From contig NZ_JAOAUU010000012.1 of the NCBI RefSeq assembly GCF_030157465.1, positions 1 through 64,000 on the forward strand: a DNA stretch of 64,000 bases, given 5' to 3'. Shown here piece by piece: positions 44,496 through 55,953 of the stretch. The position numbers and the translations under genes are program-made. Below the pieces are notes generated by a model that did no database searches, was not told where the DNA came from, and was given only the letters and a program-made list of their open reading frames with translations. Source of the DNA: Zoogloea sp. GTDB taxonomy: Bacteria > Pseudomonadota > Gammaproteobacteria > Burkholderiales > Rhodocyclaceae. How positions within the stretch are numbered: position 1 is the first letter of the stretch; each line of letters starts with the position of its first letter.

Positions 44496-45685
44496 GGCAA
44501 TTGCTCACAACGCTCCTGCTGGCCCTCGCCGCCGGCAGTGCTGCCGCCGACGCCCCCACCCGTTTCGCCCTGTCCGGCTTCGGAACCCTCGGCGTGGTGC
44601 GAAGCGACAAGGACGATTACCACTTCCGCAGCAGCGGCACCCAATCAGCCAACAGCCCGGGGCAAAACTTCGACCCCTCGGTCGACTCCGTCCTCGGCAT
44701 ACAAGGCACCGGACGCCTCCACGACCAGCTCGACCTCACCGTCCAGGCCATCTCCCGGCAAGCCACCGGCTACAACTACACCCCCCACATCACCTGGGCC
44801 TACCTGCGCTACCGGGCAACGCCGGCACTCACCGTCCGGGTCGGGCGGACAACGACACCGTTCTTCATGTTCTCCGACTCCCTCAACCTCAACTACGCCA
44901 CCCCGTGGGTGCGCCCCCCCTCCGAGGTCTACAACCTCAACCCCTTCTCCGACCTCGACGGCATCGACCTGCTCTACCGCATTCCGCTCGGCGAAATGGA
45001 TCTCGAAATCCAGGGCCTCTTCGGCAACAGCGCCGTCTCGGCACGCTCCGCCTCCACCCGCCTGAAAAACGCCAAGGGCATCAACTTTGGCCTCGTTGGC
45101 TCCGGATTCAGCGCTCATGCCGGCTACGCGCGCACCCGGCTCGAACTCCAGTGGGACGATGGTTTCTACCGGGCCCTGAGCAACCTGCTCACCGCCCTCG
45201 ACGAAAAAGCCGCACTGGCCGAGCTATCCGGCACCAAGGGCACCACCGAATTCTTCTCGGCCGGCTTCCAGTGGGAAAAAAACAACTGGCTCACCATTGC
45301 CGAGTTCGCCAAGCGCAGGGCCGACCGGTACATCAACAGCGCCCACGCCTGGTACGTCACCGTCGGCTACCATTTCAACAGCCTGACCCCCTACGCCACC
45401 TACTCCCAGCAAACCCAGGACGCCCCCGCCAGCGATGCCAGACTCCCCCCGGTCTTCATGCCGCTCGTCAACCTCTACAACGCCCCCCGCAACAACGCCC
45501 AGCACGGCGTGGCTCTCGGCCTGCGCTGGGATCTCGCCCGCAACATCGCCCTCAAAAGCCAGATCGAACGCATCGACGCGGCCCCCGGCGGCCGCGGCAT
45601 GTTCCCGTCCGACTCGGCCGCGGATTACCTGAAGCCCACCTCGCCGGTGCACCTCTTCAGCATGTCGGTCGATTTCGTCTTCTGA
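44492..45685 (+). CDS. Outer-membrane beta-barrel (porin-like) protein
   Basis: A 397-residue protein with a signal peptide (about 1-19, AAA-DAP) and alternating beta-strand sequence throughout, ending in Phe (SVDFVF), as expected for a Bam-inserted barrel. Segments such as LSGFGTLGVVRSD and AYLRYRATPALTVRVGRTTT resemble porin strands. I cannot assign a pore type or substrate. It is translationally coupled to the GGDQF/EAL sensor upstream and lies eight bases before the PstS-like gene. The set is probably one envelope-to-c-di-GMP module. Confidence 0.82.
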   Translation: MRQLLTTLLLALAAGSAAADAPTRFALSGFGTLGVVRSDKDDYHFRSSGTQSANSPGQNFDPSVDSVLGIQGTGRLHDQLDLTVQAISRQATGYNYTPHITWAYLRYRATPALTVRVGRTTTPFFMFSDSLNLNYATPWVRPPSEVYNLNPFSDLDGIDLLYRIPLGEMDLEIQGLFGNSAVSARSASTRLKNAKGINFGLVGSGFSAHAGYARTRLELQWDDGFYRALSNLLTALDEKAALAELSGTKGTTEFFSAGFQWEKNNWLTIAEFAKRRADRYINSAHAWYVTVGYHFNSLTPYATYSQQTQDAPASDARLPPVFMPLVNLYNAPRNNAQHGVALGLRWDLARNIALKSQIERIDAAPGGRGMFPSDSAADYLKPTSPVHLFSMSVDFVF

Positions 45686-45693
45686 CACCCCCG

Positions 45694-46116
45694 ATGCGGC
45701 ACATGCTCCTCCGGTTCCTCACCGCGTTCGCCCTGCTGAGCCCCCTCGCCAGCCCGGCCGAACTCGTGATCGTCGCGAGCCCGCGCAGCGGCGCCATCGA
45801 ACTCAGCCGCGAGCAGGCCGAAAAACTTTATCTCGGGCGCACCACCACGCTCGCCGACGGCACACCCGTCAAACTCGTCGACCTCCCCTCCGGCGCAACA
45901 CGGGACGAGTTCTACCTCAAGCTCACCAACAAGAACCCCTCCCAGATCCTCGCCTACCGCTCGCGCCTGGTCTTCACCGGCCGGGCCTACCCCCCGCTCG
46001 AAGCCGAATCCGTCACCGAAGCCCGCCAATGGCTAGCCGACACCCCCAACCTAATCGGCTACCTCGAACGGGGCGACGTCACCGGCAACCTGCGCATCCT
46101 TCTCCGGCTGCCCTGA
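45694..46116 (+). CDS. Small PstS-like periplasmic substrate-binding protein
   Basis: A 140-residue protein with a signal peptide (about 1-21) and a single-lobe domain that resembles the phosphate ABC substrate-binding (PBP-like) family. Features are AIELSREQAEKLYLGRTTTL, then a region DEFYLKLTNKNPSQI, and a final IGYLERGDV. Full PstS proteins are about 320 residues, so this is the short family form found beside signalling genes. No pst transporter gene is present. It may bind a ligand for, or contact, the sensor encoded at 42054-44495. Confidence 0.8.
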   Translation: MRHMLLRFLTAFALLSPLASPAELVIVASPRSGAIELSREQAEKLYLGRTTTLADGTPVKLVDLPSGATRDEFYLKLTNKNPSQILAYRSRLVFTGRAYPPLEAESVTEARQWLADTPNLIGYLERGDVTGNLRILLRLP

Positions 46117-46189
46117 ACGCCCGCCCCGGCCGGCGCCGGTTTTGTTTTGTTAACTTGCGTCAGTTTCGCACCCAGGCGGGGGAAAGTCG

Positions 46190-46218
46190 CAAACAGCGCA
46201 AGGATGGGCCCCTACAAT
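46190..46218 (+). promoter_or_regulatory. Putative sigma-70 promoter of the NTF2-like gene
   Basis: The -10 element TACAAT (46213-46218) is preceded at 17 bases by CAAACA, a poor -35. It lies 34 bases before the chosen start at 46252 and is the main reason to prefer that start over ATG 46204. Confidence 0.4.
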
Positions 46219-46251
46219 CGGCCGCAACTGTACTTATCCCGTTTCGGCCCA

Positions 46252-47037
46252 ATGACATCCACCGCCAGCGCAAAACCCTATCGCCCCAAAAGCGCACTCT
46301 CCGCAAGCCACACCCTGCTGTGGTTCGTGGCCGGCATCGCCGGCATGTTCCTGATCGTGTCCGCCGTGTTTGCCGTCAAGCTCGGCCTCGAGGGGCAGCT
46401 TCCCTTCGGCAAACGAAGCACCCCCACGCCGGTCACCCAGCCCGTCGCTGCCGCCGCAGACAAACCCGAATCCAGCGCCAAGCCCCCCATCGCGAGCAAT
46501 CCCTCCGGCACCAGCAACAACGGCGAATTCGTATCCGGCACCGAGAACATCCTCCCGCCGGAAGTCGCCCACCTCGCCAAAACCACCATAGCGCCCGGCG
46601 AGCCGGCCACACCCGACCCGGCACCGGCACCGCCCGTCAATGCGCCCGCACCGGCAACCCCGGTCACGGCATCCGAGCCGGCAAGCCCGGGCCCGGCAGC
46701 AAGCGAAGCCATCACCACCACGCTGCACGCCTGGGCGGCCGCCTGGGAAAGCAAGGATGTCACTGCCTACCTCAAGCACTACGCGCCGGACTTCCAGCCC
46801 GCCAGCGGCCTCGGCCGCATCGAATGGGCCGAGCAGCGCCGGCAGCGGCTGTCCCGCCCCGGCGAGATCACCATCGGAATCGCCGATCTCGACATCGCCG
46901 TAAAGGGCGACCGCGCCACCGTCCGCTTCTCCCAGTCCTATCGCTCGCCCACGCAGAAGCTCGGAGAAACCAAGACGATCGAACTGACCCTGCGTGATGG
47001 CGCCTGGCTGATCGTGCAGGAACGGATAGGCGGCTGA
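46252..47037 (+). CDS. Membrane-anchored protein with C-terminal NTF2-like (Cds6-type) domain
   Basis: A 261-residue protein. One transmembrane helix (about 19-41) is followed by a Pro/Ala/Thr-rich linker (about 55-145) and a C-terminal domain (about 155-261). That domain contains AWAAAWESKDVTAYLKHYAP and ends WLIVQERIGG. It resembles the NTF2-like/SnoaL fold found C-terminal to some L,D-transpeptidases (Cds6 type). The position before rplU is probably incidental, because a strong promoter separates them. The function is not known; an envelope role is plausible. Confidence 0.7.
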   Translation: MTSTASAKPYRPKSALSASHTLLWFVAGIAGMFLIVSAVFAVKLGLEGQLPFGKRSTPTPVTQPVAAAADKPESSAKPPIASNPSGTSNNGEFVSGTENILPPEVAHLAKTTIAPGEPATPDPAPAPPVNAPAPATPVTASEPASPGPAASEAITTTLHAWAAAWESKDVTAYLKHYAPDFQPASGLGRIEWAEQRRQRLSRPGEITIGIADLDIAVKGDRATVRFSQSYRSPTQKLGETKTIELTLRDGAWLIVQERIGG

Positions 47038-47057
47038 CAGGAATACCGGCACCACGA

Positions 47058-47086
47058 TTGACCGAAGCCTGAAGCACGCGTATACT
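47058..47086 (+). promoter_or_regulatory. Sigma-70 promoter of rplU-rpmA
   Basis: TTGACC (47058-47063) and TATACT (47081-47086) are separated by 17 bases, close to the consensus, and lie 38 bases before the rplU start. Confidence 0.8.
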
Positions 47087-47124
47087 TGCGCGTTTCCTGA
47101 AAACCCTTCAATCGGAGTACATCC

Positions 47125-47436
47125 ATGTACGCGGTCATAAAAACCGGCGGCAAGCAGTATCGTGTCGTCGTCGGCGAAAAACTCAAAGTAGAACAGATAC
47201 CGGCTGACGTGGACTCGCAAATCACCATCGACCAAGTTTTCATGGTCGGCGAAGGCGAGTCGGTCAAGATCGGCACCCCCGTGGTTGCTGGCGCCACTGT
47301 CACGGCCACCGTGGTTTCCCACGGCCGTCACGACAAAATCAAAATCTTCAAGATGCGTCGCCGCAAGCACTACCAGAAGCACCAGGGGCACCGTCAAAAC
47401 TACACCGAGCTTCGTATCGAAGCGATCTCGGCCTAA
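47125..47436 (+). CDS. rplU: 50S ribosomal protein L21
   Basis: A 103-residue protein of standard L21 length. It begins [14 protein letters not shown] and contains [16 protein letters not shown] near the C-terminus, the rRNA-binding signature. It lies 15 bases upstream of rpmA in the usual rplU-rpmA-obgE order. Confidence 0.98.
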   Translation: MYAVIKTGGKQYRVVVGEKLKVEQIPADVDSQITIDQVFMVGEGESVKIGTPVVAGATVTATVVSHGRHDKIKIFKMRRRKHYQKHQGHRQNYTELRIEAISA

Positions 47437-47451
47437 CAAGGAGAAACCGGC

Positions 47452-47715
47452 ATGGCACACAAAAAAGCTGGCGGCAGTTCCCGTAACGGCCGCGACTCAG
47501 AAAGTAAACGCCTTGGCGTAAAGCGCTACGGCGGTCAGTTCGTTCTGGCTGGCAACATCATCGTTCGCCAGCGCGGCACCGAATACCACCCGGGCGACAA
47601 CGTCGGCATCGGCAAGGATCACACCCTGTTCGCGCTGACCGAAGGCACCGTTCAGTTCACTGTCAAGGGCGCCAACAAGCGTCGCACCGTGAGCATCGTC
47701 GCCGCTGCTGAATAA
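47452..47715 (+). CDS. rpmA: 50S ribosomal protein L27
   Basis: An 87-residue protein with the L27 N-terminus [20 protein letters not shown], whose tail reaches the peptidyl-transferase centre, and the [15 protein letters not shown] motif. AAGGAG lies just upstream. A strong terminator follows. Confidence 0.98.
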   Translation: MAHKKAGGSSRNGRDSESKRLGVKRYGGQFVLAGNIIVRQRGTEYHPGDNVGIGKDHTLFALTEGTVQFTVKGANKRRTVSIVAAAE

Positions 47716-47734
47716 GCGCCGACCGTAGCACTTC

Positions 47735-47764
47735 AAAGCCCTATCGCTGCGATAGGGCTTTTTT
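47735..47764 (+). terminator. Rho-independent terminator of rplU-rpmA
   Basis: AAGCCCTATCG and CGATAGGGCTT pair perfectly around ctg and are followed by a run of T. It lies between rpmA and obgE, so obgE is probably expressed partly by readthrough or from its own start. Confidence 0.92.
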
Positions 47765-47778
47765 CATTCAGGGTGTAA

Positions 47779-50071
<2,293 letters not shown>

Positions 50072-50086
50072 AATCCAGCTTGCTAC

Positions 50087-50127
50087 AAAATAATAATGGC
50101 CACCCGATCGGTGGCCATTATTATTTT
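50087..50127. terminator. Long bidirectional terminator between proB and porin
   Basis: An 18-bp perfect stem (50087-50104 with 50110-50127) around a 5-base loop, with A/T-rich outer ends that provide a T-run in each direction. Confidence 0.9.
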
Positions 50128-50146
50128 CCCCGCCGTTTTTTCACCC

Positions 50147-50165
50147 GCCAGTCTTGAAGACTGGC
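50147..50165. other. Short palindrome in proB/porin gap
   Basis: GCCAGTCTT and AAGACTGGC form a 9-bp dyad around one base, between two terminators. The single-base centre suggests a DNA-level palindrome more than a hairpin. Its role is unknown. Confidence 0.5.
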
Positions 50166-50175
50166 AAGCCGGCAA

Positions 50176-50200
50176 GAAAAACGGGCACCCGAAGGTGCCC
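50176..50200 (-). terminator. Rho-independent terminator of the porin gene
   Basis: On the minus strand GGGCACC-ttcg-GGTGCCC has a stable UUCG tetraloop and is followed by GTTTTTC. It lies 30 bases downstream of the porin stop. Confidence 0.9.
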
Positions 50201-50229
50201 GCTTGGTTCTAGCTCAGACGAAGTCTGAA

Positions 50230-51411
50230 TTAGAAGGAGTGACGCAGGCCGATCTGGACGCCTTGCAGGGTGGCACCATCGGTGCTCATCACGCCGCCAG
50301 CACCGTTAGAAGCGCCATTGACAGAATTCAGACCGACAGCGTTAATGCCGTAGTCGTACGAAGCATTCTTGTCGTTGTTCAGGTGCGAGTAGACAGCCTT
50401 CAGGATGGTGCGCTTGGACAGGCTGTGCTCGTAGCCGATCACGAAGAGCTTGGCGCCGGTGTCATCAACGCTCTTGCCATCAGCCTTCACGTCACGAGCC
50501 AGGTACGCTTGACCAATGATCTTGCCAGCCGGGGTCACGTTGAAGGTGCCGCCCAGACCGAAGACGTTTTGGGTAGCACGGCCAAAGTTGTCATCGCCAC
50601 GAACGCGGTCAAAGATCGCGCGAATGGAAGCAACGCCGAAGTCGTACACACCACCAACACGCAGGTCGCTGGCCTTGGTGCTATCGGTGTCACCAAAACG
50701 CACGGCGTTGTAGGTCACAGCAGCCATCAGCGGGCCATTGGCGTACTTCACGCCGACGTCGTAACCGCTGGTGTTAGCAGAGGTGGCGGCACCGTGGAAA
50801 GCCTTGTTTTCGTTGGCCACATAAGCGACGGTGGCGTTCAGGCCAGCAAAGCTCGGGGAAACGTAAGCAATCGCGTTGGTCCAGCGGTCATCGAACGGCG
50901 ACACGCAGACGCTCGAGCGGCCGCACAGCGCTGCGTCTTGAACAGCGGTATTGAACGGGGTTGCGCCAGAAACCAGACCACCACCGAGCTTGCCGAGCAG
51001 AGCGCCGTTGGAGCCAATGCCGGTAGCGCCAGCGTTGACGTCAACTGCACCGCCCAGAGCACGGGTCGGGGCAGTCAGCTTACCCAGAACAACGGTACCG
51101 AAGCCGCCGGACAGACCAACAAAGCTGTCACGGGTGGCGCCCAGAGCGCCGTTGTTGTCGAAACCAACACCGCTTTCGAACTGGAACACTGCGGTCAGGC
51201 CATTGCCCAGGGCTTCAGCGCCCTTGAAGCCGATGTAGGACGAGTTGGTGGACACGCGGGTCGTGTTGCCCAGCTCGTTTTGAGCATCGCCAGATGCACG
51301 GACGACGTCGAAGGTTGCGTCAGCAACGCCGTAAACGGTCACGTTGGCTTGAGCGAAGGCACCGGTGGAAGCCAGGCCGGCGACGGCCAGAGCGATCAAT
51401 TTCTTTTGCAT
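50230..51411 (-). CDS. Betaproteobacterial general porin
   Basis: A 393-residue trimeric-porin family protein. The signal peptide is MQKKLIALAVAGLASTGAFA, followed by the usual NVTVYG first strand. The barrel ends in Phe (GLRHSF), and the surface loop near residue 170 has two Cys (LCGRSSVC) that may form a disulfide. Its codons differ from neighbours (for example more CAACGTG-type highly expressed usage), consistent with an abundant protein. AGGAGA precedes the ATG at 51411. The operator-like dyad at 51565 lies upstream. Confidence 0.94.
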   Translation of the reverse strand: MQKKLIALAVAGLASTGAFAQANVTVYGVADATFDVVRASGDAQNELGNTTRVSTNSSYIGFKGAEALGNGLTAVFQFESGVGFDNNGALGATRDSFVGLSGGFGTVVLGKLTAPTRALGGAVDVNAGATGIGSNGALLGKLGGGLVSGATPFNTAVQDAALCGRSSVCVSPFDDRWTNAIAYVSPSFAGLNATVAYVANENKAFHGAATSANTSGYDVGVKYANGPLMAAVTYNAVRFGDTDSTKASDLRVGGVYDFGVASIRAIFDRVRGDDNFGRATQNVFGLGGTFNVTPAGKIIGQAYLARDVKADGKSVDDTGAKLFVIGYEHSLSKRTILKAVYSHLNNDKNASYDYGINAVGLNSVNGASNGAGGVMSTDGATLQGVQIGLRHSF

Positions 51412-51564
51412 ATGTTTCTCCTCTTGATTGAAGACTGGCACGCGCCGATTTCACGGGGCCGACCAATTTCACCTCTCTAACGAGAAGTTGGAGTGCATTG
51501 TCAGTGCGAAGGGAAGCCAAGGGCAAGGACAGCGTTGTTTTTTGGATGCCACCAGGCCGTGGAC

Positions 51565-51582
51565 TGTTGCATGTTCGCAACA
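51565..51582. promoter_or_regulatory. Operator-like dyad upstream of the porin
   Basis: TGTTGC-atgttc-GCAACA is a perfect 6-bp inverted repeat with a 6-base spacer, about 155 bases before the porin start. The protein that would bind is unknown. The rest of the 51412-51630 leader holds no gene. Confidence 0.35.
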
Positions 51583-51630
51583 TTGGGACAAAAAGCAGAA
51601 TCGGGAGACAGCGCACGCCTTACCCAAAAC

Positions 51631-51657
51631 AAAAAAGCCAGCCCTCAGGCTGGCTTT
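51631..51657 (-). terminator. Terminator of the cytochrome c gene
   Basis: On the minus strand AAAGCCAGCC-tgag-GGCTGGCTTT is followed by a T-run. It lies 18 bases after the cytochrome stop. Confidence 0.9.
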
Positions 51658-51674
51658 GGCTCTGCAGGCGCAGA

Positions 51675-51989
51675 TTACTTCTGGCTGAGCACCCAGGCCA
51701 CAAGGGTCTTGGCCTCGGCGGCGCTGACCTGCGGGTTGGGGGGCATGGGGATCTGGCCCCAGGCGCCGACGCCACCCTTCTGGACCTTTTCGATCAGTTT
51801 GGCTTCGGCGGTCTTGTCGCCCTTGTACTTGGCTGCGACATCCTTATAGGCGGGGCCGACCAGCTTCTTGTCTACGGCGTGACAGGCCAGACAGTTCTTG
51901 CCCTTGGCCAGATCGGCGCCTGCATCGGCGAAAGCGGCGGTGGAGCCCATCAGGCCGGCAATGGCGGCAACAGCAACGAGTTTCTTCAT
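51675..51989 (-). CDS. Monohaem cytochrome c (c551/c552 type)
   Basis: A 104-residue periplasmic protein. The signal peptide (about 1-21, AFA-DAG) is followed by a single CXXCH motif, CLACH (33-37), and the likely axial Met82 in IPMPP. The length and the KNCLACH/IPMPPN pattern match small soluble electron carriers of the c551/c552 family. These donate electrons to oxidases or to nitrite reductase. GAGGA precedes the ATG. Confidence 0.94.
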   Translation of the reverse strand: MKKLVAVAAIAGLMGSTAAFADAGADLAKGKNCLACHAVDKKLVGPAYKDVAAKYKGDKTAEAKLIEKVQKGGVGAWGQIPMPPNPQVSAAEAKTLVAWVLSQK

Positions 51990-52056
51990 TGTGATCCTCT
52001 CGGTTTGTGTGGCGGGAAATGTGGCAGATTTGCGGCAGATAGCGGCGCGTCGAAGT

Positions 52057-54105
52057 CTAGTCCGCCCACGCGGGTTTGCCAATTTTTATGAGCTCCGCTT
52101 CGAGACTCGACCAAGCGGAAGCCGGTGGCATGCATTCAACGCCCCGGCACAGCCACGCGTTGACAGCATCGCCGGCGGGTTTGTCGAGCACGGGCGGCAG
52201 GCCGCGCAGGCCGGTGGGCAGTGCCAGCACCAACAGGCCGGGGCGATAGTGGGCGGCAAGCTTGCGCTGCCAAGCGGGAAGATCTGCTGCAGGGCCGCGC
52301 AACACGGCGACCGGCGGCGGCGCAAGCTGTTCGGCCAGTGCGACGGCGATGCTGGCATAGCCGCCTGGGCTGGCGCGAAGGGCCGGGTAATAGGCTTGCA
52401 GGGTGCGCTCGGCGGCAGCCAGGTAGCGCGTCTCGCCGGTGAAGTGGGCGAGCCGGCCGAGCACCTGGGCGGCGATTCCGTTGCCGGACGGCATGGCGCT
52501 GTCGTGGGCGCCCTTTGGGCGATGAATCAGGGTTTCGTGGTCGTGGCGGGTGAAATAGAAGCCGCCGCCGGCCTGATCCTGGAAGTCGTCGAGCATGGCG
52601 TCGGCAAGGTCTTCGGCGAATTCGAGATCTTCTGCGCGATAGCCGGCCTGCAGGCTTTCGACGAGGGCGTTGATCAGGAAGGCGTGATCGTCGAGGTAAG
52701 CATCGAGGTGGGCGCGGCCGTCCTTGCAGGTTGCCAGCAGACGCCCGTTGCGCCAGAGGGTGCTGCGGACGAAGTCGATGGCACGGGTGGCCGCGGCAAG
52801 CCAGTCCGGACGGTCGAAGACGCGGGCGGCGCGGATCAGGCCATGGATCATCAAGGCATTCCAGCTGACCAGCAGTTTGTCGTCGCGGCCGGGCCGGATG
52901 CGGGTTTCGCGCCGGGCGAAGAGCCTGGCACGGGCGCTGGCGAGAAGCGCTGCGGCCTCGGCTTCATCCAGGCCGAGATTGGCCGCCACGTCGTCCAGCG
53001 GCTCGGCGATGTGGAAATGCCAGTGGCGGCCCTCGAAGTTGGGCGCCCGGGCAAGGCCGTAGTGGCGGGACAACACGTGAAACTCCCGCTCGTCGAGCAG
53101 GCTGCGAACCTCGGCCTTGTCCCAGACGTAGAACCGGCCCTCCTCGTGCTCGGTATCGGCGTCCAGCGAGGAGGCGAAGCCGCCCTCCGGGAGGCGCATT
53201 TCGCGCAGCGCCCACTCGGCCGTCTGCTCCGCGACGCGGGCAAACAAGGGCTCGCCGGTGAGGGCCCAGGCGTCGGCGTAGAGCGCGAGCAGCGGGCCGT
53301 TGTCGTAGAGCATCTTTTCGAAATGGGGAATAGCCCAGCGTTCGTCGACGCTGTAGCGGGCAAAGCCGCCGCCGAGCTGGTCGAAAATGCCACCCCCGGC
53401 CATTCCGCGCAGGGTTTTGAGGGCCATGTCACGGGCCGCTGCGTTGCCGCTGCCGAGCAGGAAATCGAGGTCGGCAGGTTGGGGAAACTTGGGCGCTTCG
53501 CCAAAGCCGCCGTGGCGGGTATCAAAAGTGGACGCCAGCGTGGCGATCAGCGACTTGAGCGGGGCGGGGCTGAAATCCGACGGATGGGCGCGGCCGGTGG
53601 CGTCGCTGCGGGCAAGTGCCGCACGCAGGCTGGCGTTCTGCTCGTCGATGGCGGAACGCTGGTTATGGAAGGCGGCGGAAATCTGTTCGAGCAGGTCGGG
53701 AAAGCCCGGCAGCTGGTAGCGGGGTGTTTTGGGAAAATAAGTGCCGCTGAAAAATGGCGTGCCGTCGGGCGTCAGAAAAACCGTAAGCGGCCAGCCGCCG
53801 CCGCGCCGGGCGAGCAGTTGGTGGGCTGACTGATAGATCTGGTCGAGGTCGGGGCGCTCTTCCCGATCCACCTTGATGTTGACGAACAGGCGGTTCATCA
53901 GCGCCGCCACTTCGGCATCCTCGAAGGATTCGTGGGCCATGACGTGGCACCAGTGACAGGCGGAGTAGCCGATGGAGAGGAGGATGGGCCGGTCTTCGCG
54001 GCGGGCGAGCTCGAGGGCTTCGTCGCACCAGGGCCACCAGTGAACCGGGTTGTCGGCGTGCTGCTGGAGGTAGGGGGAGGTTTCGTGCTGGAGGCGGTTG
54101 GGCAT
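52057..54105 (-). CDS. DUF255 thioredoxin-domain protein (YyaL/spermatogenesis-associated 20 family)
   Basis: A 682-residue cytoplasmic protein. An N-terminal thioredoxin-like domain (about 1-165) contains [20 protein letters not shown] and CHWC (Cys50 and Cys53), then [10 protein letters not shown] long (alpha/alpha)6 barrel-like region follows, resembling glycan epimerases. The biochemical role is not established for the family. I use the ATG at 54105 because the conserved [11 protein letters not shown] begins at residue 3. The ribosome site GGGAG lies inside an inverted repeat (see 54106-54165). Confidence 0.9.
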   Translation of the reverse strand: MPNRLQHETSPYLQQHADNPVHWWPWCDEALELARREDRPILLSIGYSACHWCHVMAHESFEDAEVAALMNRLFVNIKVDREERPDLDQIYQSAHQLLARRGGGWPLTVFLTPDGTPFFSGTYFPKTPRYQLPGFPDLLEQISAAFHNQRSAIDEQNASLRAALARSDATGRAHPSDFSPAPLKSLIATLASTFDTRHGGFGEAPKFPQPADLDFLLGSGNAAARDMALKTLRGMAGGGIFDQLGGGFARYSVDERWAIPHFEKMLYDNGPLLALYADAWALTGEPLFARVAEQTAEWALREMRLPEGGFASSLDADTEHEEGRFYVWDKAEVRSLLDEREFHVLSRHYGLARAPNFEGRHWHFHIAEPLDDVAANLGLDEAEAAALLASARARLFARRETRIRPGRDDKLLVSWNALMIHGLIRAARVFDRPDWLAAATRAIDFVRSTLWRNGRLLATCKDGRAHLDAYLDDHAFLINALVESLQAGYRAEDLEFAEDLADAMLDDFQDQAGGGFYFTRHDHETLIHRPKGAHDSAMPSGNGIAAQVLGRLAHFTGETRYLAAAERTLQAYYPALRASPGGYASIAVALAEQLAPPPVAVLRGPAADLPAWQRKLAAHYRPGLLVLALPTGLRGLPPVLDKPAGDAVNAWLCRGVECMPPASAWSSLEAELIKIGKPAWAD

Positions 54106-54165
54106 GGGGGCTCCCGGGGTTTTGTTGTTGTGTTTGTGGTGGCGTGCTTTTGCGTTGGAGCCCCC
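54106..54165 (-). promoter_or_regulatory. Possible RBS-sequestering stem upstream of the DUF255 gene
   Basis: GGAGCCCCC next to the start codon (54106-54114 on the minus strand) can pair with GGGGGCTCC at 54157-54165 over 9 perfect bp, leaving an A/C-rich loop of 42 bases. The pairing covers the GGAG ribosome site. Confidence 0.45.
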
Positions 54166-54190
54166 GGCCCCGGCAAAAGTTGTGGGCGCG

Positions 54191-55924
54191 TCAGAAAGCG
54201 ATGGCGATGGAAAACTGGAGCCGGACGCGGTGGTCTGCCTGGCCGTAGGCGAGATCGACCGCAATCGGGCCGGCCGGGCTTTTCCAGCGGGGGCCCATGC
54301 CGTAACCGAGGTTCATCTTGAAGAGCTTGCGTTCGTCGTTGGCGTTGCCGGCATCGACAAAGGCGGCAACGCCCCAGTCGCCCTTGTACCAGTGAACGTA
54401 CTCGGCGCTGGTCACCGCAAGGTAGCGCCCGCCAACGGTGGCGCTGCCGTCGGTGACGCCCAGGCTCTGGTAGGCGTAACCCCGCACGGTTTGCGCGCCG
54501 CCGGTACGGAACAGGAAATCCTGCGGCACACCGTCGCGGGACGCGGCAATGGTGATGCCGCCTTCGGCACGCAGGATGATCACGTCCCGGTCGAAGGCGG
54601 GCAGGAACTGCTGGTAGCGGCCATACACGCGGGCGAAGTTACGGTCGGACAACAGCACTTGCGACGCGCCGCCGAGTTGCAGGTTGAGCACGTGGCCGTG
54701 GTGCGGATCGAGGATGCTGTCGACGCTGCGGTGGGTCCAGGACCAGTTGGCCGTCAGCGCGCTGCGGCGGGTGCTCAGGCTGCCGTCGGGTGCAAGGGCC
54801 TCGTGCTGGTAATTGAGTGCAAATCGGTTTTCGATGTTGCCACTGGGCAGGGTACGAACCACACCGATGGACTGGCGCTGGGTTTGCAAGCCGGCGATGT
54901 TGGTGTGCTCGGCAAGCACGCCCACGCTGTCGAGCGCGCCGTCCAGCGAGGGCGGCAGAAAAACATCGGCATAGACGAGCTGGCGGCGCTGCTCGATTCG
55001 CAGGCCGCTGACGAGGTTGTAGGCCCGGTCGAAGAAATGGGCGTCGCGATAGCTGGTTTCGACGCGGTAGCCGGTGTTGCTGCTGACGCCGAATCCGAAA
55101 CCGACGCGTCGCGGCTTGGCCTCGGTGACCTGCACGCGCACCGGCGCGGCTTCAGGCGTGGCGCTATGGCGGTCGATGTCGACAACGACCGAGGCAAAAT
55201 AAGTGGTGTTCTGCAGGGCGCTCTGGAACAGCAGCAGGCGCTCCTGGCTGTAGGGCTCACCGGGCGTGGGCGGGCGGTAGCGCTCGATCAGCGAGCGGTC
55301 GTAATCGACGAGGCCGGTGATTTCAAGCGGGCCGAAGCGGAACACCGGGCCGGAATCCACCGTTACGCTCAGTGCGGCGCTGGCCGTGGCCGGGTCGATC
55401 AGCGCCTCGCTGTCGGTGATCGCAGCAGCGGCGTATTCGCGGGCACTCAGGGCGTCGAGCACGCGCTGCTTGGCAGCGTCCCAGTCAGCCTGCCGGAAAG
55501 GCTGGCCGACCGGCAGGCCCCAGGCTTCCCGCAGCGCGGCGAGGCGGGCCGGACGATCGCCTTCGTCGCGGCTCAGATCACCGGCAAAATCCAGCCGCAC
55601 GCTTGAGATGGTGCTGCGCACGCCCGGCGTCACCACGATGCGGAAGTCGTCGTCGGCCTCATCACCTTCGATGGAGGCCGAGAAATAGCCTTCGGTGGCG
55701 AGGATTTCTTCGACTTCCTTGCGCGCCCGGCGCAGCAGTGCAACGCGCCCGGCCGCGTCGATCTCGTCGGTGCGACGATCAAGAAAATCCAGGTGTTTGA
55801 CGAGCAGCGGACGCAGCTCGTCGGGCACGACCAGCTCAACGCTTCCGGCAGCGCGCACGGCGCCGGCAAACCCGAGGGCAAGCAGGATCAGCAGCAGACG
55901 AAGAACAAGGGCATGGCGCGGCAC
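54191..55924 (-). CDS. tamA: TamA, Omp85-family assembly factor
   Basis: A 577-residue outer-membrane protein with a signal peptide (about 1-25), three POTRA-like domains (about 27-255) and a 16-strand barrel ending in Phe. The Omp85 motif [19 protein letters not shown] (about residues 465-483) is the TamA form of the (V/I)RG(F/Y) region. With TamB it helps insert barrels or move lipids. tamB, usually the next gene, is absent: the downstream gene is DUF255. It lies 29 bases after the putA stop on the same strand. Confidence 0.92.
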   Translation of the reverse strand: MPRHALVLRLLLILLALGFAGAVRAAGSVELVVPDELRPLLVKHLDFLDRRTDEIDAAGRVALLRRARKEVEEILATEGYFSASIEGDEADDDFRIVVTPGVRSTISSVRLDFAGDLSRDEGDRPARLAALREAWGLPVGQPFRQADWDAAKQRVLDALSAREYAAAAITDSEALIDPATASAALSVTVDSGPVFRFGPLEITGLVDYDRSLIERYRPPTPGEPYSQERLLLFQSALQNTTYFASVVVDIDRHSATPEAAPVRVQVTEAKPRRVGFGFGVSSNTGYRVETSYRDAHFFDRAYNLVSGLRIEQRRQLVYADVFLPPSLDGALDSVGVLAEHTNIAGLQTQRQSIGVVRTLPSGNIENRFALNYQHEALAPDGSLSTRRSALTANWSWTHRSVDSILDPHHGHVLNLQLGGASQVLLSDRNFARVYGRYQQFLPAFDRDVIILRAEGGITIAASRDGVPQDFLFRTGGAQTVRGYAYQSLGVTDGSATVGGRYLAVTSAEYVHWYKGDWGVAAFVDAGNANDERKLFKMNLGYGMGPRWKSPAGPIAVDLAYGQADHRVRLQFSIAIAF

Positions 55925-55953
55925 GGGACGGATTCTACCCGCCCGTCACCGCT

